The position numbers and the translations under genes were made by a program. From assembly GCA_040768845.1 (NCBI GenBank), contig JAXGME010000002.1, forward strand, positions 496,001-560,000: a stretch of 64,000 nucleotides of DNA, written 5' to 3'. Position 1 is the stretch's first letter. Each line of letters begins with the position of its first letter. Below the pieces are notes generated by a model. That model was not told the origin of the DNA. It searched no databases and was given only the letters and a program-made list of their open reading frames with translations. Below, in pieces: positions 25,859 to 36,330 of the stretch. Source of the DNA: JAEZHK01 sp040768845 (GTDB lineage Bacteria > Bacillota > Clostridia > Christensenellales > Aristaeellaceae).

Positions 25859-26775
25859 CGAACCCCATCTTCGTGTTCTGCGCCAAGCGCAGAATGCGCT
25901 CCTTCCGGACGAGCGCGGTGTTTACGCTGTACACCCTGATCCTCCTGGCGCTGTCGCTCTCCATGTCGCTTTCGGGCATCGGGCGCGGCTATGTGACCAC
26001 CCAGATCATGCGCTCCGGCATCGAGGGCTATATCTGGCTGACGTTTTTGCAGTTCGCGCTGATCGTGCTGATCGCCCCCGCGATGACCGCGGGCGCGATC
26101 TCCGGCGAGCGGGAGCGGCAGACGCTGGATCTTCTGCTGGTCACGGATACCGGTTCCTTCAAGATCGTATTCGGAAAGCTGATGGACGCCTTTTTGTTCC
26201 TCGCGGTGCTGGTGCTCTCCTCCGCGCCGTTTCTGTCGCTGGTGTTCGTGACCGGCGGAATCGAGCCGGCCGAAGTTCTGCGCACGCTCCTGTTTCTGAT
26301 CGTTTCGGCGTTCGCGGCGCTGTCGGTGGGCATTTTCAGCTCGGCGCTGTTCCGGCGCACGGCCACCGCCGCCGTGACCGCCTACCTGATCGTGTTTGCC
26401 ATCGGCCTGGGCACGCTGCTGCCGCTCTTTTTCGGCACGGATGCCGCCATCCGGCGCCTCTCCCAGGACGCGGCGCTGATGCAGTCCATAACCCCCGATC
26501 AGGCAATGGCCCTCATCCCCAAGGTGACGCTGGTCAATCCGGCCATCGGCCTCGTTTCGCTGCTGGTGGATCAGACCGAGCTGATCCGGACCACCTTCAG
26601 CAACACCATCCCCTACGGCTACATCTATTACTCGCTGTTCCAGCAGATCCGCTTTGACCTCGTCTCGGACATCAACATGGCGCTGATGGCCGGGCTGGGC
26701 ATCGTTTTCGCGCTGGCCTCCGCCATGCTGATCCGCCCGCGGGCCTTCAGGCTGCGCGGCAAGGCGAAGCAATGA
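25855..26775 (+). CDS. ABC-2 type transporter permease
   Basis: 306 residues with about six membrane helices (roughly 20-42, 60-82, 105-128, 140-163, 170-195 and 270-295). The cytoplasmic RERQTLDLLLVTDTGSFKIV segment after the second helix is typical of ABC-2 permeases of the gliding/NatB type. Translationally coupled to the ATPase before it and to the Ala/Gly-rich gene after it. Confidence 0.88.
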   Translation: MTNPIFVFCAKRRMRSFRTSAVFTLYTLILLALSLSMSLSGIGRGYVTTQIMRSGIEGYIWLTFLQFALIVLIAPAMTAGAISGERERQTLDLLLVTDTGSFKIVFGKLMDAFLFLAVLVLSSAPFLSLVFVTGGIEPAEVLRTLLFLIVSAFAALSVGIFSSALFRRTATAAVTAYLIVFAIGLGTLLPLFFGTDAAIRRLSQDAALMQSITPDQAMALIPKVTLVNPAIGLVSLLVDQTELIRTTFSNTIPYGYIYYSLFQQIRFDLVSDINMALMAGLGIVFALASAMLIRPRAFRLRGKAKQ

Positions 26776-28265
26776 AGGCCCTTGCCCGCGCGCTGAGGCC
26801 CGTGCGCCTGCGGGTGCGCCTTGTCCGCGCGTCCCGGGCGGCGGAGTACGCGCTTTTTGCCGCGACGGCCTTTATTCTGGGGCTTCGCATCGCCATGTTT
26901 TTCACGCCCGTCGAACGCCCGGGGACGCTGCTGGCACCGCTGCTGGCGCTGGCGGCGCTCGCCGTCGCCGCCGTCTTTCTCTGGCCGGTTTCAGGCCGCC
27001 GGGCTGCCCGGGCGGCGGACGGGGGCGGTCTCAAGCAGCGGGCGCTGACCGCGCTGGAGCATGGGGCCGATTCCTCCCCCATGGCGCAAATGCAGCGGGA
27101 GGACGCGCTTGCGGCCCTCGCGGCCCTCGACTTGGGACGCGCGCTGCCAATCCGGCCGAATCGCAGATGGCTGGCGGCCACGGCGTTTTTCATGCTGCTC
27201 TCCGGCGCGCTGGCCTTTTTCCCGAATCCGCAGCGCGCGGTGGTCGCGGAAAAACAGCTTCTGCGGGAGGCGCTTCACGAACAGGCGAAAAAAATTGAAA
27301 CGGCGGCGGAAGCGCTGCCCGCCTCCGCCGACCCGGATCAGCAGGCCCGGCTGAAGAAACTGGCCGGGACGCTTTCCCAAGCGCTCAAGGCCAGTGAATC
27401 CGCGCGGGACGCGCTGCTGGCGCTGAACGAAGCCGACGACGCGATCCGCCGGATTGAGCGGCAGCAGACCCGGCGCGCCCTGGACGAGGCCGCCGAAGCG
27501 CTGGCGGCGGGCGGACTGGAGGCGCTTGGGCAGGCGCTGGAAGCGGGCGACGCCGGCCACCTGCAAAAGGCCGCGGAGGACCTGGCTTCGGGCGACGCGG
27601 ATGCGGTGAACCGGGCGCTGTCCGCCGCCGCGGCCGCGGCGCCCTCGGGCAGCGCGCTCAAGACGGCGCTCCAAAACGCGGCCCAAGCCGCTCCGGGCCC
27701 GGCCCGGACGGCGGCACTGAGCCAGTTGGCCGCGGCCCTGTCCGCCACAACCTCCTCCGCGTCCGCCGGGCAGCTGCGCGCACTGGTCGCCTCGGCCAGG
27801 GCTGGGCTGGGCGGGAGCACCGCCGGAAAGGACGGCCTCGGCGCCGGTTCCGCCGCAGGCCAGGGCAGCGGCGCGGGCCAGGGCGGCGGCGCGGGCGCCG
27901 GCATGGGCTCCACCAACCGGGATGCGGGGTCAAAAGAGGGCAATGCCGGGCGGTCAAACGCCGGCGGAGGCGCGGGTGCGCCGATCGTCAGGACGGGCGC
28001 CTACGAATCCATCTACGACCCGACCCGGCTGGGCGACGGCGGAGAAATCAGCCATTCCGCCGGCCGCGTCGGCGACGGCGACGTGGCCCGCGCGGATCTC
28101 GCGCCGGGGCTGGGCACGGCGGACGGCATGGTGCCCTTCGCCCGGGGCGCGTATTCCTACGGCCAGGCGGCCGCCCAGGCCGCCGACCGGCCCGGGGTAC
28201 CGGAGGATGTCCGGAAGATGGTGAGCGCGTATTTCGACGCGCTGATCGACGAAAGCGAGGGGTAG
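26772..28265 (+). CDS. Ala/Gly-rich membrane protein of unknown function
   Basis: 497 residues. Two N-terminal membrane helices (about 25-43 and 53-74), a third at about 135-153, then a long Ala-rich helical region (about 160-350) that is probably coiled coil, a Gly/Ser/Ala low-complexity stretch (about 355-410), and a C-terminal part ending in VPEDVRKMVSAYFDALI. That last segment resembles the end of proteins encoded in other VWA/MoxR clusters. ATGA overlap with the permease before it; the moxR gene follows 2 bases later. No enzymatic motif. It may be a membrane scaffold for the operon's complex (inference). Confidence 0.75.
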   Translation: MKALARALRPVRLRVRLVRASRAAEYALFAATAFILGLRIAMFFTPVERPGTLLAPLLALAALAVAAVFLWPVSGRRAARAADGGGLKQRALTALEHGADSSPMAQMQREDALAALAALDLGRALPIRPNRRWLAATAFFMLLSGALAFFPNPQRAVVAEKQLLREALHEQAKKIETAAEALPASADPDQQARLKKLAGTLSQALKASESARDALLALNEADDAIRRIERQQTRRALDEAAEALAAGGLEALGQALEAGDAGHLQKAAEDLASGDADAVNRALSAAAAAAPSGSALKTALQNAAQAAPGPARTAALSQLAAALSATTSSASAGQLRALVASARAGLGGSTAGKDGLGAGSAAGQGSGAGQGGGAGAGMGSTNRDAGSKEGNAGRSNAGGGAGAPIVRTGAYESIYDPTRLGDGGEISHSAGRVGDGDVARADLAPGLGTADGMVPFARGAYSYGQAAAQAADRPGVPEDVRKMVSAYFDALIDESEG

Positions 28266-28267
28266 AC

Positions 28268-29250
<983 letters not shown>

Positions 29251-29257
<7 letters not shown>

Positions 29258-30111
29258 GCGAGGGCTTTCTCCGGCGGCTGGACGCGCTTCGCCTGGCGCT
29301 CGCGGACGCGGCCCGCGGCGCTTCCGGCGGCGCGCGGCGGTCAAAGCTTCTGGGCACCAGCGCGGAATTTTCCGACTTCCGGGAATACGCGCCGGGGGAC
29401 GACATCCGCAGGATTGACTGGAACGCCTACGCCCGCTTTGACCGGTTGTTTTTGAAGCTGTTCACCGAGGAGCGGGAGACCACCCTGACGGTCCTGATGG
29501 ATGCCAGCGGATCGATGGCGCCGGAGGGAAAATGGGAAACCGCGGTCAAGGCGGCGGAGGCGCTGGTATACCTGGCGCTCTCGGGCGGCGACCGGGCGCG
29601 GATCGTGCTGATGTCCGAAGGCCTCCGGGAGAGCGCCGTCTTTACGGGCCGTGCCGCCTTCCCCCGCGCGGCCGCGTTTCTCGCGGGCGCAAAACCGGAA
29701 GGCCGCCTGCTGCTTGGCCGCGCGCTGCCCAGGGTGCCCTTTCACGGCGGCAAGGGCGTGGCGGCGGTGATTTCCGACCTTTTGTCCGAGGACGGCTTTG
29801 ACGCGGGGTTCGCCGCGCTCCGGTTTTACGGCCAGGCGCCGATGATCGCGCAGGTGCTGTCCGGCCCGGAGCTCTCCCCCGCCTTCGAGGGCGCGCTGCG
29901 GCTGCTCGATTCGGAGAACGGACGCGAGGTTCGCATTCAGGCGGGCACCGCCGCGTTTGGGGCCTACGCCCAAGCGCTTGAAGCGTTTCTTACCGACGTT
30001 TCCAGAACGGCCGCGAAGTACGCCGCGCCCCGGGCGCTTCTGAACGCCTCGGAGGATTTTGAGGAAACCGCGCTGAGCGCCCTTGTCAAAAGCGGCGTCG
30101 CGGTTCCATAA
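29251..30111 (+). CDS. DUF58 domain protein (second copy)
   Basis: 286 residues. DUF58 core with SDFREYAPGDDIRRIDWNAYARFDRL and the VWA-like strand with a MIDAS-type start LMDASGSM. No membrane helices, unlike the copy at 4427. The start overlaps the moxR stop by 7 bases. MoxR-DUF58-VWA order is a known recurrent cluster; DUF58 is thought to bridge MoxR and membrane VWA proteins. Confidence 0.9.
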
Positions 30112-30123
30112 TCGGAGCGTGCC

Positions 30124-31683
30124 ATGCAGCTATTGAACCCCTCCGGCGCCTGGGCGCTCACATCCCTGGCGGCCATCGCGGCGCTGTACCTGCTCAAAAG
30201 GCGCTACGTGGACCAGGTGGTGCCCAGCACGCTGATCTGGCGGCGGGCGCTGAACGACCTGAGCGCCGACAGGCCCTTTCAAAAACTGAAAAAGAACCTG
30301 CTGCTCCTCTGCCAGCTTTTAATGGCGCTGCTGATTGCGCTTTCCCTGATGCGCCCGGCGCTTTCCGGCGGCGCCGGATCGGAGGCCGTATTCGTATTTG
30401 ACGTGTCCGCCAGCATGGGCGCGATGGACGCAGGCCAAAGCCGCCTGGAAAGATCCGCGGAGGACGCCTGGGCCATCGCCGGGCGCATGGGCGCGGGCGC
30501 CAGAATCACGGTAATCACGGCGGGCCGGGAAGTGCGCCAGGTGCTGGCCCGCTCCGCCGATTTGGCCGAGCTCCGGCGCGCGCTGGACGCGCTCTCCCCC
30601 GAAACGGGCGGCGCAAAGGTCGCGGGCGCACTGTCGGTGGCCCGGGCGCTGTCCCGGGAGACCGAGGGCCTCGTCACCTACCTCTACTCCGATTCCCCCG
30701 CGCCCGAGGGCACCGGCGCGGTACTGCGCGCGCCGTTTTCCGGCGCGGACAACCGCGCGGTCGCATCGCTGGCGTTTGACGGTGCCCAGGCGCTTGCGCG
30801 CCTCGTCAACCACGGCGCGGCGTGCCGCCTGACGGTCGAATGCTACGCCGACGGCGCGCTGTGCGACGTGCGCAAGGCGGACCTGCCCGAAGGCGGGGAC
30901 GTGGGCGTCCGGTTTCAGATTCCGGAGGGGGCGAGCCGGCTGATGGCGCGCATCGTGGAGGGTGACGCGCTGGCCGCCGACAACGCCTTCGAAGCGGCGT
31001 CGGCCCCGGAAGCGCGCAGGACCGTCGCGCTGGCGGGCGCGGACGATGTGTTTCTGGAAAAGGCGCTGTCCCTCCGGTCGGACGTGACGCTGGTGCGCGC
31101 CTCGGCCCGGGATGCGGTGGCGACGGGCGGCTTTTCGCTGTACGTGTTTGAAGGGGACATTCCCGAGGTATTGCCCGAGGGCGCGCCGCTGATTCTGATC
31201 GAATTTGCGGACGCGACGGCGCGGCCATCCAAAATGACGGCGGCGGACGGCGCGCTCGCCCGGCAGCTGACCGAAAACATGCCGCTGGACGGCCTGGCGG
31301 TCCGCGCCTACCGGGCGCTGGAGGGTGGCACGCCCATCCTCACGGCGGGCGGCGACGCGGTGCTCTCGGTTTACGAGGAGGACGGCCGCCGGGTGGCACG
31401 CCTCGGCTTTGACCCCCACGCGAGCAACCTGCCCGCCCGGATGGACTTTCCGGTGCTGATCGCCAACCTGCTGAACTGGCTCATGCCGGAGGACACCGGG
31501 GCGCCGGCGGTGCCGGGCAACATCCCGCCCGCGGAGAGCGACATCCGCCTTGTTCCCGACACCGAGCGCGCGCCCGCCGCCGCGACCGCGCCGGGCGCGG
31601 GGCGGGAGCTGACGGTCATCCCGCTCCTCCTCTTCTTTGCGATGCTCTTTGCGGAATGGGAGGTGCGCGCGCGTGGGCTTTGA
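30124..31683 (+). CDS. BatA/VWA-type membrane protein
   Basis: 519 residues. BatA-like N-terminus with two membrane helices (about 10-24 and 58-78; LLNPSGAWALTSLAAIAALY), then a VWA domain with the MIDAS start VFVFDVSASMGAMDAGQSRL, an external beta-rich region, and a C-terminal helix (about 497-513). Metal-dependent protein binding is the usual VWA role. The C-terminus overlaps the next VWA gene. Its stop region encodes a Pro/Ala-rich segment before the last helix. Confidence 0.85.
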   Translation: MQLLNPSGAWALTSLAAIAALYLLKRRYVDQVVPSTLIWRRALNDLSADRPFQKLKKNLLLLCQLLMALLIALSLMRPALSGGAGSEAVFVFDVSASMGAMDAGQSRLERSAEDAWAIAGRMGAGARITVITAGREVRQVLARSADLAELRRALDALSPETGGAKVAGALSVARALSRETEGLVTYLYSDSPAPEGTGAVLRAPFSGADNRAVASLAFDGAQALARLVNHGAACRLTVECYADGALCDVRKADLPEGGDVGVRFQIPEGASRLMARIVEGDALAADNAFEAASAPEARRTVALAGADDVFLEKALSLRSDVTLVRASARDAVATGGFSLYVFEGDIPEVLPEGAPLILIEFADATARPSKMTAADGALARQLTENMPLDGLAVRAYRALEGGTPILTAGGDAVLSVYEEDGRRVARLGFDPHASNLPARMDFPVLIANLLNWLMPEDTGAPAVPGNIPPAESDIRLVPDTERAPAAATAPGAGRELTVIPLLLFFAMLFAEWEVRARGL

Positions 31684-34336
31684 ATTTGCAAAACCGGTCT
31701 TTCTGGGGCTGATCCCGCTGGGCCTGGGCGCGCTGTGGCTGCTGGCGCGAAGGGGCGGCGTCCGGGGGCCGAAAAGGCTGCTGATGCTGGTCAACCGCGC
31801 GCTTCTGATCGCGCTGGTGGCGCTTTCGCTGGCCGCGCCCGGCGCGGTGTTTGAGTCCCGGGACAGCATGACCTGGGTCCTTTTCGACGCCTCCGATTCC
31901 ACCAAAGGCATCGGGAGCGAAATGGATGCGGCGCTGAAAACGGCGCTCGCCACCGCGCCGGACGACATCCGGATTGGTGAAATCGCCTTTGCGCGCGGCG
32001 CCGGGGCGGTGACGCCGCCGTCCCTCGCCCGCGAGGCGGGACAGCCCGATCTGAGCCTCGCCAGGGACGACAGCCGCCTGTCGGAGGCGCTTTTACTGGC
32101 CTCCTCGCTGACGCCCGGCGCCGGACGCATCGCGGTTTTGAGCGACGGCCTGGTGGACGACGTTTCCGAACAGGCCGAGCTTCTGGCCGCGCGGGGCATC
32201 CCGGTGGACGTGATGGCCTTTGCCGCGCCCGACGCGCCCGACGCCCAGTTGACCAGCCTTGCGCTGCCCGGCTCGCTGCGGGAGGGCCAGTCGTTCCAGA
32301 TCGGCCTGACGGTGGACACCACCCATGCCGCCGGCGCGACGCTGGCGCTCTACGAAAACGGCAAGGTGGTCGCCACCCGGGAAGTCACGCTGCGCAGGGG
32401 TGAAAACAACTTCTCCTTCCGGCAGACGGCGGGCGCGCCGGGTCTGGTCACCTACGAGGCGTACCTGGTGGCGGAGGGCGACGGGGAATCCCGCAACAAC
32501 CGCCAGGCCGCCTACGCCCGCGTAGACGGCCGCGCCGCGGTGCTGATTGCCGAGGGAAGCGCCGGGGAGGGCGCGGCGCTCCGGGACATGCTCATTGCCG
32601 CCGCCTTCGACGTCCGGGCGGTATCACCCGCGCAGCTTCCGGCGTCCGCGGACGAATTGAGGCGCTATGACGCCGTCGCGCTGGTCAATGTGGATGCCGG
32701 CGACCTTTCGGACGCCCAGACCGCCGCGCTGGACGAAGCCGTCCGCACCTTCGGGCGGGGCCTCGTGGTCACCGGCGGCGACCGGAGCTACGCGCTGGGC
32801 GGGTACAGGGGCAGCGCGCTGGAAAGGATGCTGCCGGTCACGATGGACGTACGGGGCCAGCTGGACATGCCGTCGCTGGCGCTCGTCCTGGCGATCGACA
32901 AATCCGGTTCCATGACCGAGGGCCGGTACGGCGTGACGCGGCTGGAACTGGCCAAGGAAGCCGCCATGCGCGCCTGCGAGGTGCTGACGGGCGAGGATTC
33001 CATCGGCGTGATCGCCTTTGATGACACCGCCAAGTGGGCGGTGCCGCTGAAAAAGGTGGAGGACATGCCGTCAATCCAGGCGATGATCGGCACCATCCGC
33101 CCGGGCGGCGGCACCGCCTTTGCCGGCGCGCTGAGCGAGGCCTACCGCGCGCTCTCGGAATCGGACGCCGCCCAAAAGCACGTGATCTTCCTCTCCGACG
33201 GCGAACCGGGGGACGGCGGGTTTCAGCCGATCGTCTCCGCCATGGCGCAGGAAGGCATCACGCTGACCAGCGTGGCCATCGGCTCCGGCGCGAACGCGGC
33301 GCTGCTTCAGGACCTGGCGGTCCTGGGCGAGGGCCGCGCCTATCAGGCGGGGGAATTTGACAGCCTGCCCAAGATCTTCGCCAAGGAGACCTTCATGGCC
33401 ACCGGCCGCTACGTGCAGAACCGGGCGTTTACGCCGGTGGTGACCGAAAACAATTCCATGACCGCCTTTGACGGCCTTCCCCCGCTGACCGGCTACCTTT
33501 CGACCACCGCCCGGCCGCTGGCCCAGATCTCGCTGGTCAGCGACACCGACGAGCCGCTCCTGGCCGACTGGCGCTACGGCGCGGGCCGCGTTGCCGCCTG
33601 GACCAGCGACGCCTCGGGCGCGTGGACAGACGCCTTTCTCTCCTGGGACGATGCCGCGGCCTTTTTTGGCGGACTGGTTGCCTACGTGCTGCCCGACGCC
33701 CGCCACGAGGGCGCGCTTGACGCCCGGATTGACGACGGCGCGCTGCGCCTTCGCTACGAACCGGAGGACGCCGCGCCCGGTCAGGACCTGTCGGCGGAGG
33801 TATTTGCGCCCGGGGGCGAAGCCCAATCCGCCGCGCTTCGCGAAACCGCGCCCGGCGTTTACGAGGCGGAACTGCCCGCCCAGGACCAGGGCGCGTACGC
33901 CGTCACCGTGTCGCGGACGAAAGACGGCCAGGCGGCGCTCGTGGCTGAAGGCGGCGCGGTGGCCGCCTGGCCGGAGGAATACGATCTTCGGCTGCGCCGC
34001 GAGGAAGGAAAGCTCGAAGCCCTCGCCCAGGCGACCGGCGGTCGGGTGGTGACCGACGCCGCCCAGCTGCTCTCCGCCCGGAGCCGGCCCGCCCGAACGC
34101 GCCGGGACCTTTCAAGCGCACTTACGCTGGCGGCGCTGATTCTGTTCCTTCTGGATGCGGCGCTGAACCGGCTGCCCTGGGAGCGCGCGCTGGAGAATGT
34201 CCGCGCGCCGCGCCGCCGCCCGCGCGCAAAGAAGGCGTCCCGGACGGCGGAGCCGAAAACCGCCGCGCCGGCCGCCGCCCCGCAGGACACCGCCGCCCGG
34301 CTCCTGTCGGCGCAAAAGTCCAGAAAGCGCCTGTAA
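31673..34336 (+). CDS. large VWA membrane protein with glutamine-amidotransferase-like domain
   Basis: 887 residues. N-terminal helices (about 10-25 and 38-58), a degenerate VWA-like region (about 65-180, VLFDASDSTKG), an Ig-like segment, a class I glutamine-amidotransferase-like fold (about 285-385, AVLIAEGSAGEGAALRDML through VVTGGDRSYALGG), a VWA domain with a full MIDAS (LAIDKSGSMTEG, about 420-590), beta-rich domains, and a C-terminal helix (about 815-835) followed by a basic cytoplasmic tail. GTG 31673 with GGGAGG upstream is the probable start; an earlier CTG/ATG region lies inside the previous gene. Last gene of the operon, followed by a strong terminator. Confidence 0.87.
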   Translation: MGFEFAKPVFLGLIPLGLGALWLLARRGGVRGPKRLLMLVNRALLIALVALSLAAPGAVFESRDSMTWVLFDASDSTKGIGSEMDAALKTALATAPDDIRIGEIAFARGAGAVTPPSLAREAGQPDLSLARDDSRLSEALLLASSLTPGAGRIAVLSDGLVDDVSEQAELLAARGIPVDVMAFAAPDAPDAQLTSLALPGSLREGQSFQIGLTVDTTHAAGATLALYENGKVVATREVTLRRGENNFSFRQTAGAPGLVTYEAYLVAEGDGESRNNRQAAYARVDGRAAVLIAEGSAGEGAALRDMLIAAAFDVRAVSPAQLPASADELRRYDAVALVNVDAGDLSDAQTAALDEAVRTFGRGLVVTGGDRSYALGGYRGSALERMLPVTMDVRGQLDMPSLALVLAIDKSGSMTEGRYGVTRLELAKEAAMRACEVLTGEDSIGVIAFDDTAKWAVPLKKVEDMPSIQAMIGTIRPGGGTAFAGALSEAYRALSESDAAQKHVIFLSDGEPGDGGFQPIVSAMAQEGITLTSVAIGSGANAALLQDLAVLGEGRAYQAGEFDSLPKIFAKETFMATGRYVQNRAFTPVVTENNSMTAFDGLPPLTGYLSTTARPLAQISLVSDTDEPLLADWRYGAGRVAAWTSDASGAWTDAFLSWDDAAAFFGGLVAYVLPDARHEGALDARIDDGALRLRYEPEDAAPGQDLSAEVFAPGGEAQSAALRETAPGVYEAELPAQDQGAYAVTVSRTKDGQAALVAEGGAVAAWPEEYDLRLRREEGKLEALAQATGGRVVTDAAQLLSARSRPARTRRDLSSALTLAALILFLLDAALNRLPWERALENVRAPRRRPRAKKASRTAEPKTAAPAAAPQDTAARLLSAQKSRKRL

Positions 34337-34358
34337 ACCGACCCCAAAAGGCGATATG

Positions 34359-34388
34359 GGGCGCCGCCCGCGCGGGCGGCGCCCTTTT
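34359..34388 (+). terminator. terminator of the ABC/MoxR/VWA operon
   Basis: A 12-bp GC stem (34359-34370 with 34373-34384) with a very short loop, followed by TTTT. Confidence 0.8.
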
Positions 34389-34442
34389 GCGCGCTCCGAT
34401 GCCAAAAAACGGGAATATTACGGCGAAAGGATGGCGAAAAGC

Positions 34443-34469
34443 GGCAACCTTCGCGGCGGACAAACCGTC
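34443..34469 (+). promoter_or_regulatory. possible ECF-type promoter of the sigma gene
   Basis: GGCAAC (34443-34448), 17-base spacer, CGTC (34466-34469), 80 bases before the sigma ATG. It differs from the VanW promoters by one inserted base in the -35 box or spacer. Autoregulation is plausible but weakly supported. Confidence 0.3.
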
Positions 34470-34548
34470 CGATACATGGGATAGGCACATCGCGGCGCCC
34501 ACGCGCCGTTTCGGCGAAATCATCCATCCGTCGCAAAGGAGTGAAAGC

Positions 34549-35103
34549 ATGACGGCCCTGCCGCTGATCATTCTGGCGATTGAAAACGATGGCGACCGCG
34601 CGTTTATGGAGAAGCTCTACCTGGACCACTACCGGCTGATGCGCGCGGCGGCGCGAAAGGTCCTGATGACCGGCGACGACGCGGACGACGTGGTGAACGA
34701 GGCGCTCATCCGGCTGATCGGCAAGATTTCCGTGCTGAAGGCGCTGGACTGCTACACGCTGCGCGCCTACGTTGTCTCTGCCGTCAGGAACACCGCCATC
34801 AACTGGATCGTGCGCCGCGACCGACGGGCCAAGCACGCGTTTCTGATGGACGACGAGGCGCTCTCGGGCCTTCCATCGGAGGACGAAGCGCCGGACGCGC
34901 CGCTGATGAAGCGGGAGGACGCGGAATCGGTCAAGCGCGCGATCCTGCGCCTTTCCGAGCGCGACCGGCTGGCGCTGACCATGAAGTACTTTGACGACCT
35001 CTCCGACGCCGAAATCGCGCGCGCCCTGGGCGTCGGCAAAAACAGCGTCCGACCCATGCTGATGCGCGCCAGACGGCGGATGCGGGAGGCGATCGGGGAG
35101 TGA
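34549..35103 (+). CDS. ECF-like RNA polymerase sigma factor
   Basis: 184 residues. Sigma region 2 at about 20-90 (YLDHYRLMRAAARKVLMTGD; DVVNEALIRLIGK; SAVRNTAINWIVRRDRR) and region 4 at about 130-180 (LRLSERDRLALTMKYFDDLS; EIARALGVGKNSVRPMLMRA). Regions 1 and 3 are absent, as in ECF sigma factors. It would direct RNA polymerase to an alternative promoter set. AAGGAG precedes ATG 34549; the frame is open upstream through the promoter region. The stop overlaps the GTG of the DUF4367 gene, the usual layout of a sigma / anti-sigma pair. Confidence 0.88.
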   Translation: MTALPLIILAIENDGDRAFMEKLYLDHYRLMRAAARKVLMTGDDADDVVNEALIRLIGKISVLKALDCYTLRAYVVSAVRNTAINWIVRRDRRAKHAFLMDDEALSGLPSEDEAPDAPLMKREDAESVKRAILRLSERDRLALTMKYFDDLSDAEIARALGVGKNSVRPMLMRARRRMREAIGE

Positions 35104-35831
35104 CCCCAGACAGGCGGGAGCTCATCGCGATGCAGGAGGAGATCCTGATCCGCATCGCGCTGATTGACATCGCGCGGGAGGCGGCGGACGCGTTGACGGC
35201 GGAGGAGTCCGCGCCCGATCCGCGCGCTTTAAGCGGCGTGGAGCGCGCCCTCAGAAAGCGGGCGCTTCTGCGCTTTGCGACGGGCACGCTGCCGAGGATT
35301 GCCCGCACCGCCGCGGCGGCGGCGCTGGTCTTTTATCTCGGGCTGACGACGGTGCTGGCGGTCAGCGCCGACGCCCGGGAGAAGTTTATGACGCTTTTCA
35401 TCAACGTCACCCCCTATTACAGCGAGCTGAGCCTGGACCCCATCGAGCCCCACTACGTGACGGCCCCCGCGGGCTGGACGGAAAAGTACTACCCGGACGA
35501 CATCCCCGAGGGCTGGAGGCTGGAGCGCATCGACGAAATCTTTTCCGGCGCGCTGTATCTGAACGCCGCCGGAGACAGGCGCCTCCGCTTCGGCGTGTAC
35601 ACCGAGGGCGCCGCCGTCAACATCAACACCGAGGGTGCCGAGATCAGCCACGTCAGCCTGAACGGCATTATGTCCATGGTGGCGGAAAACAAAAAAGAGG
35701 GCTTTACCTGGGTGACCTGGTCCACCGGCGACCGGATGATCGTCCTCTACCTGGACGGCGGCGCCGACGAGGCGCTGGACATCGCCGTCAGCGTGGGCGA
35801 GGTGGAAGGCTACCGGGAGCCGGCCAAATGA
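35100..35831 (+). CDS. DUF4367-type membrane protein, probable anti-sigma factor
   Basis: 243 residues. Cytoplasmic helical N-terminus, one membrane helix (about 72-95, ALVFYLGLTTVLAVSAD), and an external DUF4367-like domain with PAGWTEKYYPDDIPEGWRLE and KEGFTWVTWSTGDRMIVLYL. GTG start in a 4-base overlap with the sigma gene, which implies coupled synthesis at similar levels. Membrane-spanning anti-sigma factors hold their sigma at the membrane until a surface signal arrives; that role is inferred from layout. Paralogue of the orphan at 21130. Confidence 0.83.
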   Translation: MTPDRRELIAMQEEILIRIALIDIAREAADALTAEESAPDPRALSGVERALRKRALLRFATGTLPRIARTAAAAALVFYLGLTTVLAVSADAREKFMTLFINVTPYYSELSLDPIEPHYVTAPAGWTEKYYPDDIPEGWRLERIDEIFSGALYLNAAGDRRLRFGVYTEGAAVNINTEGAEISHVSLNGIMSMVAENKKEGFTWVTWSTGDRMIVLYLDGGADEALDIAVSVGEVEGYREPAK

Positions 35832-35856
35832 CGCGCCCGGCCGCAGGAGGAAATCT

Positions 35857-36246
35857 ATGTTTGACTTTGGCCCCTTCGGGGGCTCCGATCCCTTTTTCCC
35901 GTGGATGGAGGCCGTCGGGCCGATCCTGTTTTTTGTCGTATTCGCGGTCATCGCGGTCGTGATCGTCCGCGGCATCGTGCGGTGGTTCCGCAACAACGCG
36001 GCGCCGGTGCTGACCGTTCCGGCGCGGGTCGTCAACCTGCGGATGAAGGTCACCGGGGACGCGTTCATGAACGACGGGATCCTGCGGGATACCACCTCGA
36101 CGAGTTATTACGCGACCTTTGAGGTGGAGAGCGGCGACCGGATGGAGCTTTCCGTCGACGGCAGGGCCTACGGGCTGCTCGCGCAGGGCGACATTGGCTC
36201 GCTCACCTTTCAGGGAACGCGTTACCTGGGCTTTCAGCGGCGCTGA
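35857..36246 (+). CDS. DUF2500 family membrane protein
   Basis: 129 residues. One membrane helix (about 19-42), then a small beta-rich domain with the family signature APVLTVPARVVNLRMKV, TSYYATFEVESGDRMEL and GDIGSLTFQGTRYLGFQR. Function of DUF2500 is unknown. AGGAGG precedes ATG, 25 bases after the DUF4367 stop, so it is probably in the sigma operon. Confidence 0.85.
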   Translation: MFDFGPFGGSDPFFPWMEAVGPILFFVVFAVIAVVIVRGIVRWFRNNAAPVLTVPARVVNLRMKVTGDAFMNDGILRDTTSTSYYATFEVESGDRMELSVDGRAYGLLAQGDIGSLTFQGTRYLGFQRR

Positions 36247-36277
36247 GCGGCCGCCGTTTAGCGATCACCTCCCAAAA

Positions 36278-36321
36278 AAGAAAAGGACGGGCGCGGAAAT
36301 GTTCACGCATTTCCGCGCCCG
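36278..36321 (-). terminator. terminator of the peptidoglycan-binding protein gene
   Basis: A perfect 13-bp stem (36288-36300 with 36309-36321) is followed on the minus strand by TCCTTTTCTTTTTTG. It can also form in the convergent plus-strand transcript, but there without a T-run. Confidence 0.8.
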
Positions 36322-36330
36322 CCGCTGCGA

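Noticed and set aside
27835..27990. A separate repeat element in the GGC-rich stretch
   Set aside because: It is the Gly/Ala/Ser low-complexity part of the 497-residue membrane protein and stays in frame.
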